64,000 bases of DNA from the NCBI RefSeq assembly GCF_900143185.1, contig NZ_FSRQ01000001.1, forward strand, positions 62,001 through 126,000, in the 5' to 3' direction. Origin of the DNA: Chryseobacterium scophthalmum. Lineage in GTDB: Bacteria > Bacteroidota > Bacteroidia > Flavobacteriales > Weeksellaceae. The notes under the pieces are model-generated. The model was not told the DNA's origin and made no database searches. It was given only the letters and a program-made list of their open reading frames with translations. The position numbers were made by a program, and so were the translations under genes. Below, one piece after another: positions 19,318 through 27,025 of the stretch; position 1 is the stretch's first letter, and each line of letters starts with the position of its first letter.

Positions 19318-19596
19318 AATCAAATGTAGATTTGAATATATTTAAAACAGATTCTTCACTGCACTTCGTTTCGTTCAGAATGACAAAACGTATAAAAATA
19401 TAACTTATTTTCTTTGCTGAATCAAACGCCTTTGTGAACGAAAAACATTCTCAATTAGATAAAAAAATCTTTGTGCTCTTTGCGTTTAAATAAACACAAA
19501 TATTTACACAAATTTCACGATAAATTTAATTGTTTTATTCGTGAAAACCATTAGCGAAACTCGTGTTTAAAAAACTAACTTTTAAAAATAAAAATC
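19318..19596. other. Intergenic region with dispersed repeat fragments
   Basis: About 280 bases. At 19348-19387 lies a stretch that, read on the minus strand, shares TTTGTCATTCTGA and GAAGAATCT with the palindrome at 20804-20878. Later parts (aaacacaaatatttacacaaa, cgtgtttaaaaa) resemble the region before 5330. No ORF was found. Confidence 0.45.
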
Positions 19597-20028
19597 ATGG
19601 CAAAATTAAATCCGTACCTGAATTTTGATGGTACAGCAGAAAAAGCATTTACATTTTACAAATCTGTTTTCGGCGGAGAATTCGTTGGAGAAATCCATAA
19701 AATGGGCAATGCTCCCGGAACTGAAAATTTATCAGATGAAGAAAAAAACAGAGTAATGCACATTGCGCTTCCGATTGGTGGAGATCTTTTGATGGCTTCA
19801 GACATTGTGCCGTCTTTTGGACAAAACTTAACGGTAGGAAATAACAATTATGTTTCTGTTTTCCCTGATTCCAGAGAAGACGCTGACAGAATTTTCAAAG
19901 GACTTTCTGAAGGTGGAAATATCGAAATGCCACTTGAAGATCAGTTTTGGGGTGATTATTTTGGTAGTTTTCAGGATCAGTTTGGCGTTCATTGGATGAT
20001 CAATTATAACGAAGAATACACAAAATAG
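19597..20028 (+). CDS. PhnB-like VOC-family protein
   Basis: A 143-aa protein of the PhnB-like (COG2764) VOC group. It begins AKLNPYLNFDGTAEKAFTFY and has VMHIALPIGGDLLMASD and WGDYFGSFQDQFGVHWMINY. The link to phosphonate metabolism is by name only in most bacteria. It lies in the run of small VOC/SRPBCC genes. Confidence 0.85.
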   Translation: MAKLNPYLNFDGTAEKAFTFYKSVFGGEFVGEIHKMGNAPGTENLSDEEKNRVMHIALPIGGDLLMASDIVPSFGQNLTVGNNNYVSVFPDSREDADRIFKGLSEGGNIEMPLEDQFWGDYFGSFQDQFGVHWMINYNEEYTK

Positions 20029-20102
20029 TTTTATATTTAATTAATGAAAGGGTAGATGTTGAGTTTACCCTTCTTTTTACACATTAAAAAACAAAATATT
20101 AA

Positions 20103-20516
20103 ATGGATAAAGTTAAAATTGACATTACAATCTTGGCGCCGGTAGAAAAAGTTTGGGATTATTTTAATGCCCCAAAACATATTACTAAATGGAATTTCGC
20201 TCATGAAAGCTGGTTTTGCCCGAGTTCTGAAAACGATCTGAAAGTAGGTGGAAAATTCAATAATAGAATGGAAGCAAAAGACGGAAGTTTCGGCTTTGAT
20301 TTTATAGGAGTTTATGACGAAGTAATTCTGAACGAAAGAATAAAATATCATATAGAAGACGGGAGAGAAGTAGAAGTGATTTTTGAGAAAATAGACGAGA
20401 ATACAACTAAAGTGACCGAAATTTTTGATCCTGAAAAACAAAATTCAGTTGAGATGCAGCGTGAAGGTTGGTATGCGATTCTTAACAATTTTCATAAATA
20501 TGTAGAAAACCATTAA
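20103..20516 (+). CDS. SRPBCC-family (AHSA1-like) protein
   Basis: A 137-aa START/Bet v1-like fold. It begins KVKIDITILAPVEKVWDYF and has LKVGGKFNNRMEAKDGSFGF and a C-terminal helix GWYAILNNFHKYV. Such proteins bind hydrophobic ligands or act with chaperones; no ligand can be assigned. It is followed 18 bases later by the small HhH gene. Confidence 0.85.
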   Translation: MDKVKIDITILAPVEKVWDYFNAPKHITKWNFAHESWFCPSSENDLKVGGKFNNRMEAKDGSFGFDFIGVYDEVILNERIKYHIEDGREVEVIFEKIDENTTKVTEIFDPEKQNSVEMQREGWYAILNNFHKYVENH

Positions 20517-20552
20517 ACTTTAAAAGCTGTAATCATGATCAATTTAGTAATA

Positions 20553-20792
20553 ATGGCAAGATGTTTAAAGCCTATTTATACTGAGAATCATGTTGTGGAA
20601 AACAAATTTTTGCAGGGTATTATAGCGATGCCTGCAAGAAGAGCCTTGGAAAAAAAACAAATAGATTCTCTCACAAAACTGTCAGATTATTCTGAAAATG
20701 AATTAATGAAATTTCATGGTTTCGGAAAAAACACGATTTCGAAACTAAAAAATTACATGAAAGAAAACAATTTTTCTTTTAAAAATAATTAG
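20553..20792 (+). CDS. Small helix-hairpin-helix DNA-binding-like protein
   Basis: The frame opens at 20535; ATG 20553 (MARCLKPIYTEN) is an equally good or better start and gives 79 aa. The C-terminal half, ARRALEKKQIDSLTKLSDYS then LMKFHGFGKNTISKLKNYM, matches the RNA polymerase alpha C-terminal-like helix-hairpin-helix fold, with the hairpin HGFGKNT. Small proteins like this are widespread in Bacteroidota and uncharacterised. A DNA-binding or regulatory role is inferred only. Confidence 0.7.
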   Translation: MARCLKPIYTENHVVENKFLQGIIAMPARRALEKKQIDSLTKLSDYSENELMKFHGFGKNTISKLKNYMKENNFSFKNN

Positions 20793-20806
20793 AACAAATG
20801 GTTTGT

Positions 20807-20878
20807 CATTCTGATGAAGGAAGAATCTCATGATTAAATTGAGATTCTGCATTTTGCTTACATTTCATTCAGAATGAA
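20807..20878. repeat. Nested palindromic intergenic element
   Basis: The outer arms TCATTCTGA (20807-20815) and TCAGAATGA (20870-20878) pair perfectly. The inner arms AGAATCTCA (20823-20831) and TGAGATTCT (20841-20849) also pair perfectly. A half-copy lies at about 19348-19387. Confidence 0.75.
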
Positions 20879-20916
20879 AAACTTAAATGATACAATCAAC
20901 TCTAAATTTTAAAACA

Positions 20917-21780
20917 ATGAATAACAATATTTTCCCATGTCTTTGGTATGATGGTGATGCAAAAGAATCAGCTGACTTTTACTGTAAAATATTCAACGGA
21001 AAAATTACAGCAGATACTCCGATGGTTTTGAATATCGAACTTTTCGAACAAAAAATAATGCTTCTAAATGGCGGTCCACATTTTGAAAAAAATGCTTCCG
21101 TTTCGTTGATGGTGATGTGCGAAACTGAGGAAGAGGTTCAGAAATATTGGGATCAATTAGAAGACGGAGGGATTGTTTTGATGGCATTAGATTCTTATCC
21201 TTGGAGTAAAAAATACGGTTGGATTCGGGATAAATTTGGCGTTACTTGGCAATTATATTTAGGTGAAAAGAAAAGTGAGCAAAGAGTTATTCCGACTTTA
21301 ATGTTTATTCACCAAAATAATGGGAAAGCAATGGAAGCAATGAAATTGTATACAGAAGTTTTTCCTAATTCAAAAATAGAAAGCGTTTTGAAATATGGAG
21401 ACGGAGTAGGAGATGAAAACCACGAAGTTCCGGAAAATGTACAGCACGCGCATTTCGAAATTAATGGTTATTCTTTATTCTGTATGGATAATTCTTATGA
21501 TCATAAATTTGATTTTAATGAGGGAATTTCAATGGTTATTATGACAGAAAATCAGGAAGAAACAGATCATCTTTGGAATTCGTTAACTGCAGATGGCGGA
21601 AGAGAAAGTATGTGTGGTTGGCTGAAAGATAAATTTGGAATGAGTTGGCAAATTGTGCCTAAAAGATTAATTGAGCTTATGAGTGATTCTGATCAGCTGA
21701 AAGCGCAAAAAGTAGTACAAGCGATGATGAAAATGCAGAAAATTGTAATTAAATATTTAGAAGATGCTTATAATTCTTAG
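20917..21780 (+). CDS. Two-domain PhnB-like VOC protein
   Basis: ATG 20917 (MNNNIFPCLWYDGDAKESAD) gives 287 aa; the frame opens 10 codons earlier. Two VOC modules lie in tandem at about residues 1-125 and 130-255. Each ends with a similar block: YGWIRDKFGVTWQLYL and GWLKDKFGMSWQIVP. A helical tail of about 30 residues follows. The fold matches the 3-demethylubiquinone-9 methyltransferase-like (misnamed) COG3865 group. No function is known. Confidence 0.85.
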   Translation: MNNNIFPCLWYDGDAKESADFYCKIFNGKITADTPMVLNIELFEQKIMLLNGGPHFEKNASVSLMVMCETEEEVQKYWDQLEDGGIVLMALDSYPWSKKYGWIRDKFGVTWQLYLGEKKSEQRVIPTLMFIHQNNGKAMEAMKLYTEVFPNSKIESVLKYGDGVGDENHEVPENVQHAHFEINGYSLFCMDNSYDHKFDFNEGISMVIMTENQEETDHLWNSLTADGGRESMCGWLKDKFGMSWQIVPKRLIELMSDSDQLKAQKVVQAMMKMQKIVIKYLEDAYNS

Positions 21781-21789
21781 CTTGATGAT

Positions 21790-21854
21790 GGAAGTTCGAT
21801 GTTAGAAGTTATTTTGAGTCGTTAAAAACTTCCGGCTTCCAACATCAAACTTCC
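21790..21854. repeat. Long imperfect palindrome
   Basis: Three nested pairs are seen: GGAAGTT/AACTTCC, GATGTT/AACATC and GAAGTT/AACTTC. Together they form a hairpin of about 65 bases between the VOC and SDR genes. It has no U-run, so it is more likely a dispersed element than a terminator. Confidence 0.6.
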
Positions 21855-21906
21855 AGCTTTAATTATTCGGCTTGCTGTTTGATGATATTCATAAAAAGAT
21901 TTGCTT

Positions 21907-22740
21907 ATGAAGACACAGAACAAGTCAAAATCACTTTCCAAAGTACCCAAAGACGGTTTGTATCCTGAAATTATCAGACAAAATTATTTAGGAAGCAAAA
22001 AACTACTTAATAAAAAAGCAATTATCTCAGGTGGCGACAGTGGAATAGGACAAGCTGTAGCGGTGCATTTTGCAAGAGAAGGAGCCGATGTTGCTGTTAT
22101 TTATAAAGAAAGTGTAAAAGATGCTAAAGAAACCAAGAAACTGGTTGAAAAAGAAGGACAGAAATGCATTCTTCTAAAAGGGGATATTTCTAAAAAAACA
22201 TTTAGAAAAAATTCTTTAGAAAAGATTGCTAAAGAATGGAAAACCATTGATATTTTGGTTAATAATGCCGGAATTCAGTTTCCAAAAAGCGATGTCGAAA
22301 AAATTTCAGATGATCAGATTAATGAAACATTCAATGTCAATATCATTTCAATGATTTCATTTACAAGAGATTGTTTGAAATTAATGAATAAAGGCGGGCG
22401 AATAATTTGTACCACTTCGGTAACTGCTTATCGTGGCAGCGATCATCTCATAGATTATTCGTCAACAAAAGGCGCAATTGCAACATTTATTCGTTCTCTT
22501 GCAACAAATCTTGCCGAGCAGAAAATTTTGGTTAACGGTGTTGCTCCAGGTCCGATCTGGACTCCACTAGTGAAAGAAACTTTTGAAGATATTGCTTCTT
22601 TCGGAAAAGATACACCTTTAAAAAGAGCCGGCCAACCTTCAGAAGTTGCACCTGCTTATGTTTTTCTGGCTTCGGAAGATTCCAGTTTTATCACGGGTGA
22701 AATCATTCACATCAATGGCGGAGATTTTGTCGGTGGATAA
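21907..22740 (+). CDS. SDR-family oxidoreductase
   Basis: ATG 21907 is preferred to the TTG at 21901, giving 277 aa. The cofactor loop is IISGGDSGIGQAV, followed by NNAG and the catalytic Ser (TTSVTAYRG) and YSSTKGA (Tyr and Lys). The end SFITGEIIHINGGDFVGG is typical of classical SDR enzymes. The N-terminal extension of about 40 residues ending near LLNKKAI puts it in the YhdF/YgeH-like general-stress SDR group. The substrate is unknown. Confidence 0.88.
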   Translation: MKTQNKSKSLSKVPKDGLYPEIIRQNYLGSKKLLNKKAIISGGDSGIGQAVAVHFAREGADVAVIYKESVKDAKETKKLVEKEGQKCILLKGDISKKTFRKNSLEKIAKEWKTIDILVNNAGIQFPKSDVEKISDDQINETFNVNIISMISFTRDCLKLMNKGGRIICTTSVTAYRGSDHLIDYSSTKGAIATFIRSLATNLAEQKILVNGVAPGPIWTPLVKETFEDIASFGKDTPLKRAGQPSEVAPAYVFLASEDSSFITGEIIHINGGDFVGG

Positions 22741-22770
22741 ATAATTTTACCTAAACCTATAAATTAAATT

Positions 22771-23199
22771 ATGGAAGTTTTAAAATTTGAAATAAAAATC
22801 AACGCAAGTCCCGAAAAAGTATGGACCGTTCTTTGGGACGATATGCATTACAGACAATGGACTTCGGCGTTTACAAAAGGTTCTTTTTATGTAGGAACTT
22901 GGGATGAAGGCAGCATCATTAAATTTTTTGATCCTAATAATAACGGAATGTACAGCCGTGTTTTAAAAAATGATCCCAATAAAGAGATGGTCTTTTTGCA
23001 TTTGGGTGAAATTTATGATGGGATAGAAACTCCACAAGATTGGGGTGATGCCACAGAATCTTATGTTTTGGAAGAAACTGAAGAGGAGACAATATTAAAA
23101 GCAACCATCAAATCTTCACCAGAATTTAAAGATTTTTTTGAAGAAAAATTTCCTGCAGCACTTCAGAATGTAAAAAACTTGGCCGAAAACCAATTGTAA
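22771..23199 (+). CDS. SRPBCC-family (AHSA1-like) protein
   Basis: A 142-aa protein beginning LKFEIKINASPEKVWTVLWD, with the C-terminal helix EKFPAALQNVKNLAENQ. It aligns by eye along most of its length with the next SRPBCC gene (both have KVW/KIW, VLW, and an FF/MNEGF-type end). It follows the SDR gene by 30 bases. A ligand-binding role is inferred from the fold. Confidence 0.85.
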   Translation: MEVLKFEIKINASPEKVWTVLWDDMHYRQWTSAFTKGSFYVGTWDEGSIIKFFDPNNNGMYSRVLKNDPNKEMVFLHLGEIYDGIETPQDWGDATESYVLEETEEETILKATIKSSPEFKDFFEEKFPAALQNVKNLAENQL

Positions 23200-23301
23200 T
23201 AAGTTGGATTAATTTTTTTTAAAATTATAAATAATCAAAAATAGTCAATCATATATTCTAACATTTTATGAATTTTGATTACTGAGTAATAGTCTATTTT
23301 C

Positions 23302-23329
23302 TTTATTCTTTATTCTTTATTCTTTATTC
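23302..23329. repeat. Heptamer tandem repeat (TTTATTC x4)
   Basis: Four perfect TTTATTC units lie 31 bases before the ATG of the next SRPBCC gene. This is the third array with a 7-bp unit in the window. Confidence 0.85.
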
Positions 23330-23360
23330 TATCTAATCAATCACTTTAAAAATCATTATT

Positions 23361-23813
23361 ATGGAAAATTTATCGTACGACATTATTATTAATGCTCCAA
23401 AACAAAAAATATGGGACGTTTTATGGACTCCCGAAACGTACAGTGAATGGACAAAATATTTCAATCCTAAATCAATTTCATTGATGAAATCAGATTGGAA
23501 AGTTGGCGGAAAAACTTATTTTACAAATTCAGATGGTGAAGGAATGGTTTCCACGATCGATAGTCTCGAAAAACCCGATCAGATTGTTTTTAAACATTTG
23601 GGAATGGTTGATAAAGATGGAAACGAAGATACTCAAAGCAAAGAAGTGATGGAGTGGAACGGTTCTTTCGAAAAATATTTTCTGATTTCGCTTGATAATG
23701 GAACGGTAAAACTTCAGGCAGAAGTTCAGGCCGAAAGCGAATGGAAAGATCATATGAATGAAGGTTTTACAAAAGGTTTACAGATTGTAAAAGATCTTGC
23801 AGAATCCAATTAA
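23361..23813 (+). CDS. SRPBCC-family (AHSA1-like) protein
   Basis: A 150-aa protein beginning LSYDIIINAPKQKIWDVLWT, with WKVGGKTYFTNSDGEGMVST and the C-terminal helix NEGFTKGLQIVKDLAES. It is a paralogue of the preceding gene, 160 bases away, with the heptamer array between. It has its own terminator. Confidence 0.87.
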   Translation: MENLSYDIIINAPKQKIWDVLWTPETYSEWTKYFNPKSISLMKSDWKVGGKTYFTNSDGEGMVSTIDSLEKPDQIVFKHLGMVDKDGNEDTQSKEVMEWNGSFEKYFLISLDNGTVKLQAEVQAESEWKDHMNEGFTKGLQIVKDLAESN

Positions 23814-23835
23814 TAAGATTTGAATAATTTATATC

Positions 23836-23867
23836 AAGAGGTTTTTACACGAAACCTCTTTTTTTAT
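23836..23867 (+). terminator. Terminator after the SRPBCC gene
   Basis: AAGAGGTTT and AAACCTCTT form a 9-bp stem followed by a run of T. Confidence 0.85.
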
Positions 23868-23967
23868 TTACCTTTAAACAAATCTTTTTAATAAAATATT
23901 CTCAATCATCTGTGGAAACCTGTGAGATTTGCGGGAATTTAGTATGAATTAATTTTAATCAAGCAAC

Positions 23968-24426
23968 ATGAAATTACTGGCAATCCTTTTTATTACATTC
24001 GTTTTAGCTCTACTTGGAACAAAAATTTTCCAGGGAAATTGGAATCTTGTATTTTCAGGAAATCTCGGAATGGCAGTTTTTATGCTATTCACAGGCTTTG
24101 CTCATTTTAAATTCCAGAAAGGAATGGCTTTAATGATTCCTGAGTTTATTCCGGCAAAAATGTTTTGGGTTTATTTTACAGGTGTAATTGAAATTGCCGC
24201 GGCAATTGGTTTAATGATTCCTTCAATTCGTGAGATTACTTCAATGTTGTTAATTATCTTTTTTGTGTTAATATTTATTGCAAATATCGATTCATCAAGA
24301 AAAAAAGTCAATATTTTTAAAGCAAATTATTCAGGTCCTGGAATGGCTTATTTGTATAAAGAAAGAATTCCCATGCAGATTATTTTAATAGCTTGGACTT
24401 GGTTTTTTGGAATTTACCTGAACTGA
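23968..24426 (+). CDS. DoxX-like membrane protein
   Basis: The 152-aa protein has about four membrane helices, including LGMAVFMLFTGFAHF and YFTGVIEIAAAIGLMIPS. Helix 2 begins with the FTGFAHF block typical of the DoxX-like/DUF4267-like group. Family members are linked to redox or thiosulfate processes in some species. No function can be assigned here. It is the last gene of the run that began at 16.7 kb. Confidence 0.75.
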   Translation: MKLLAILFITFVLALLGTKIFQGNWNLVFSGNLGMAVFMLFTGFAHFKFQKGMALMIPEFIPAKMFWVYFTGVIEIAAAIGLMIPSIREITSMLLIIFFVLIFIANIDSSRKKVNIFKANYSGPGMAYLYKERIPMQIILIAWTWFFGIYLN

Positions 24427-24513
24427 AAATGAGTTTTAAATCGGTTAAAATAACTTTGATGTAAACAAAATTTAAAACCAACATCACAATTTTTCTCTCT
24501 CACCGAAAATCCT

Positions 24514-24521
24514 TATTTTTG
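24514..24521 (+). promoter_or_regulatory. Predicted -7 box of purB (TATTTTTG)
   Basis: An exact TAnnTTTG match 26 bases before the purB ATG. No clear -33 box was found. Confidence 0.4.
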
Positions 24522-24547
24522 CATATCTAAAAAGTAAAAGTAAAGAA

Positions 24548-25975
24548 ATGAATTCCTACAAAAATCCATTGGAAGAGCGCTACTCCAGTGAAGAAATGTT
24601 ATTTAACTTTTCTCATAACAACAAATTCCAGAATTGGAGAAAGCTTTGGATCGCCCTTGCTGAAATCGAAAAAGACCTTGGACTTGACATCACAGACGAG
24701 CAAATCGCTGAGTTGAAAGCCAATGCAGAAAATATCGATTATGAAGTAGCTGCAGCTTACGAGAAAAAATTTCGTCATGATGTGATGGCTCACGTTCACG
24801 CTTATGGTGACGTTGCGCCTTCTGCAAAAGGAATTATCCACTTGGGAGCAACTTCGGCGTTTGTAGGAGACAATACAGATTTAATTCAAATCCGTGACGG
24901 ACTTTTAATTTTAAAGAAAAAGTTGGTTAACGTAATGAAAAATCTTTCTGATTTTGCTATTCAATACAAAGATTTACCGACTTTAGGATTTACACACTTC
25001 CAGCCAGCTCAGTTAACAACTGTTGGAAAAAGAGCAACACTTTGGTTACAAAGTTTGGTCCTAGACATTGAAGAGCTTGATTTCTTCCTAGAAACTCTAC
25101 GTTTCAGAGGAGTAAAAGGAACTACAGGAACTGCAGCAAGTTTCCTAGAGCTTTTTAACGGCGATTATTCTAAAGTAAAACATTTAGATAAAGAATTATC
25201 AAAAAGATTCGGTTTCGAAAAAGTTTTCGGAGTTTCAGGTCAGACTTACGATAGAAAAATCGATGCTAAAGTAGTGGCTTTATTAGGAAATATCGCTCAA
25301 TCTGCACATAAATTTACAAACGATTTACGTCTTCTTCAGAATTTGAAAGAAATTGAAGAACCATTCGAGAAAAACCAAATCGGTTCATCTGCAATGGCTT
25401 ACAAGCGTAATCCAATGAGAAGCGAAAGAATCGGAGCTTTAGCAAAATACGTTATGTCTTTAACGACTAGTTCTGCAATGGTGGCTTCAACACAATGGTT
25501 TGAAAGAACTTTAGATGATTCTGCAAACAAGAGATTAACAATTCCTCAGGCGTTTTTAGCTGTTGATGCGATTCTATTGATTTGGAACAACATCATGAAC
25601 GGAATCGTGGTGTATCCAAACAGAATCAACAAGCATATTATGGAAGAACTTCCTTTCATGGCGACAGAATATATCATCATGGAAGAAGTAAAAGCTGGTG
25701 GAGATCGTCAGGAAATTCACGAAGTGATCAGAGTTCATTCTATGGAAGCGTCTAAGAAAGTGAAAGAAGAAGGTAAAGAAAACGACCTTATCGAAAGAAT
25801 CTTAAATGACGATTCATTAAAACTAGATAAATCAAAATTAAAAGAAGTTCTTGATCCTAAAAATTTCATTGGTTTTGCACCAATTCAGACGGAAGAATTC
25901 ATTGCCAATGAAGTTCAACCGATCATTGACGCAAACAAAGACTTGATAGGATTAGAAGCCGATCTTAAAGTATAA
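24548..25975 (+). CDS. purB: Adenylosuccinate lyase
   Basis: A 475-aa fumarase/aspartase-superfamily enzyme. It splits adenylosuccinate and SAICAR in purine synthesis, in the cytosol as a tetramer. It begins YKNPLEERYSSEEMLFNFS. The signature loop reads GSSAMAYKRNPMRSERI, with Ala where bacterial short forms have Pro; this and the length place it in the longer, eukaryote-like PurB group. HLGATSAFVGDNTDL and FTHFQPAQLTTVGKRA hold active-site residues. It has its own terminator. purL lies one gene downstream. Confidence 0.97.
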   Translation: MNSYKNPLEERYSSEEMLFNFSHNNKFQNWRKLWIALAEIEKDLGLDITDEQIAELKANAENIDYEVAAAYEKKFRHDVMAHVHAYGDVAPSAKGIIHLGATSAFVGDNTDLIQIRDGLLILKKKLVNVMKNLSDFAIQYKDLPTLGFTHFQPAQLTTVGKRATLWLQSLVLDIEELDFFLETLRFRGVKGTTGTAASFLELFNGDYSKVKHLDKELSKRFGFEKVFGVSGQTYDRKIDAKVVALLGNIAQSAHKFTNDLRLLQNLKEIEEPFEKNQIGSSAMAYKRNPMRSERIGALAKYVMSLTTSSAMVASTQWFERTLDDSANKRLTIPQAFLAVDAILLIWNNIMNGIVVYPNRINKHIMEELPFMATEYIIMEEVKAGGDRQEIHEVIRVHSMEASKKVKEEGKENDLIERILNDDSLKLDKSKLKEVLDPKNFIGFAPIQTEEFIANEVQPIIDANKDLIGLEADLKV

Positions 25976-25979
25976 ATTG

Positions 25980-26012
25980 ATATGCAGTCTTTTTGGGCTG
26001 CATATTTTATTT
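25980..26012 (+). terminator. purB terminator
   Basis: ATATGCAG and CTGCATAT pair across a ten-base loop, followed by TTTTATTTTT. Confidence 0.8.
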
Positions 26013-26033
26013 TTAACTAAATCAAATTGATTA

Positions 26034-26996
26034 ATGAAAAAAATACTTTTAGCCATTTTATTAATGCCAATGCTTTCTTTTTCTCAGGAAAAGGAAGTTT
26101 TGAAGTATTTTAAATCAAAAGATTCGCTGGTTGGAGTTAAAAATCAAAACGGCAAAATTATCGTTCCTGCGCAGTTCAGGGTTTTTTCTTATTTGGAAGA
26201 CGGAGAACTAGTAAAAGGAGAAACGATCTATTTTGATGGTTTTAAAAATGATGAAAAGCCCGGAAAAAATGAATGGGGTTATGTCTACGACAAAAAAGGA
26301 AATTTTCTATACAAACCTTTCTTTTATGATAACGGAGCAGATTATTTCTCTGAAGGAGTAAGAAGGTTTGTCAAAAACGGGAAAGTTGGGTTTGTAGACC
26401 GAAACGGAAAGATTATCATTAATCCTGAACATGATTTTGCATCACCATTTAATTACGGCTATGCAGCTTTTTGCGACGGTTGCGATTGGGAAAAAACCGA
26501 TGACGAACACAAATCAATAGTCGGTGGAACTTGGGGAGTGATGAATTTTAAAGGAGAAATCGTAAAACCAATCTCAAAATCTGAAAATGCTATTGAAGTT
26601 GACGGAAAATATTTTTCAAATCCATTCAAATACAATGAAAAAGAGAAGACTATTCTTCAGTTTTTCGAAAAACAAAATAAAAAGCTTTCAGAGTTGTATT
26701 ATGTAAATCATTACAACAAATTATCTGAAAATGAAAAAAAACTATTCTTTGAAATCGTGGAAAGACCGAAAGAAAATTTTCCGTTTTATCAGGTCAATAC
26801 ATACGATTACGGAAGAATAGAAACAGGATCTTGGTTTGATTTCAAATTCTTAATCTCAGAAAACGGTAAAAATGTTTTTGCACTGGATTATGATGAAGAA
26901 AAAATTCCTTTTGAAAAATGGCTTGAAAATCAAAAGATAGAAGCTGAACAATTTCAAAAAGAAAATCCGGATAATCCGAATAAATTAAGTAAATAA
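26034..26996 (+). CDS. Secreted WG-repeat protein
   Basis: The 320-aa protein has an N-terminal signal peptide (KKILLAILLMPMLSFSQ). WG repeats follow, seen as LVGVKNQNGKIIVPAQF, EWGYVYDKKGNFLYKPF, KVGFVDRNGKIIINPEH and TWGVMNFKGEIVKPI. The C-terminal 120 residues have no clear family. WG repeats form beta structures for protein binding; a periplasmic or surface role is likely. It lies between purB and purL but has no evident link to purine synthesis. Confidence 0.8.
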   Translation: MKKILLAILLMPMLSFSQEKEVLKYFKSKDSLVGVKNQNGKIIVPAQFRVFSYLEDGELVKGETIYFDGFKNDEKPGKNEWGYVYDKKGNFLYKPFFYDNGADYFSEGVRRFVKNGKVGFVDRNGKIIINPEHDFASPFNYGYAAFCDGCDWEKTDDEHKSIVGGTWGVMNFKGEIVKPISKSENAIEVDGKYFSNPFKYNEKEKTILQFFEKQNKKLSELYYVNHYNKLSENEKKLFFEIVERPKENFPFYQVNTYDYGRIETGSWFDFKFLISENGKNVFALDYDEEKIPFEKWLENQKIEAEQFQKENPDNPNKLSK

Positions 26997-27025
26997 GTCT
27001 AATAATATTTAATATCTGACATCTA

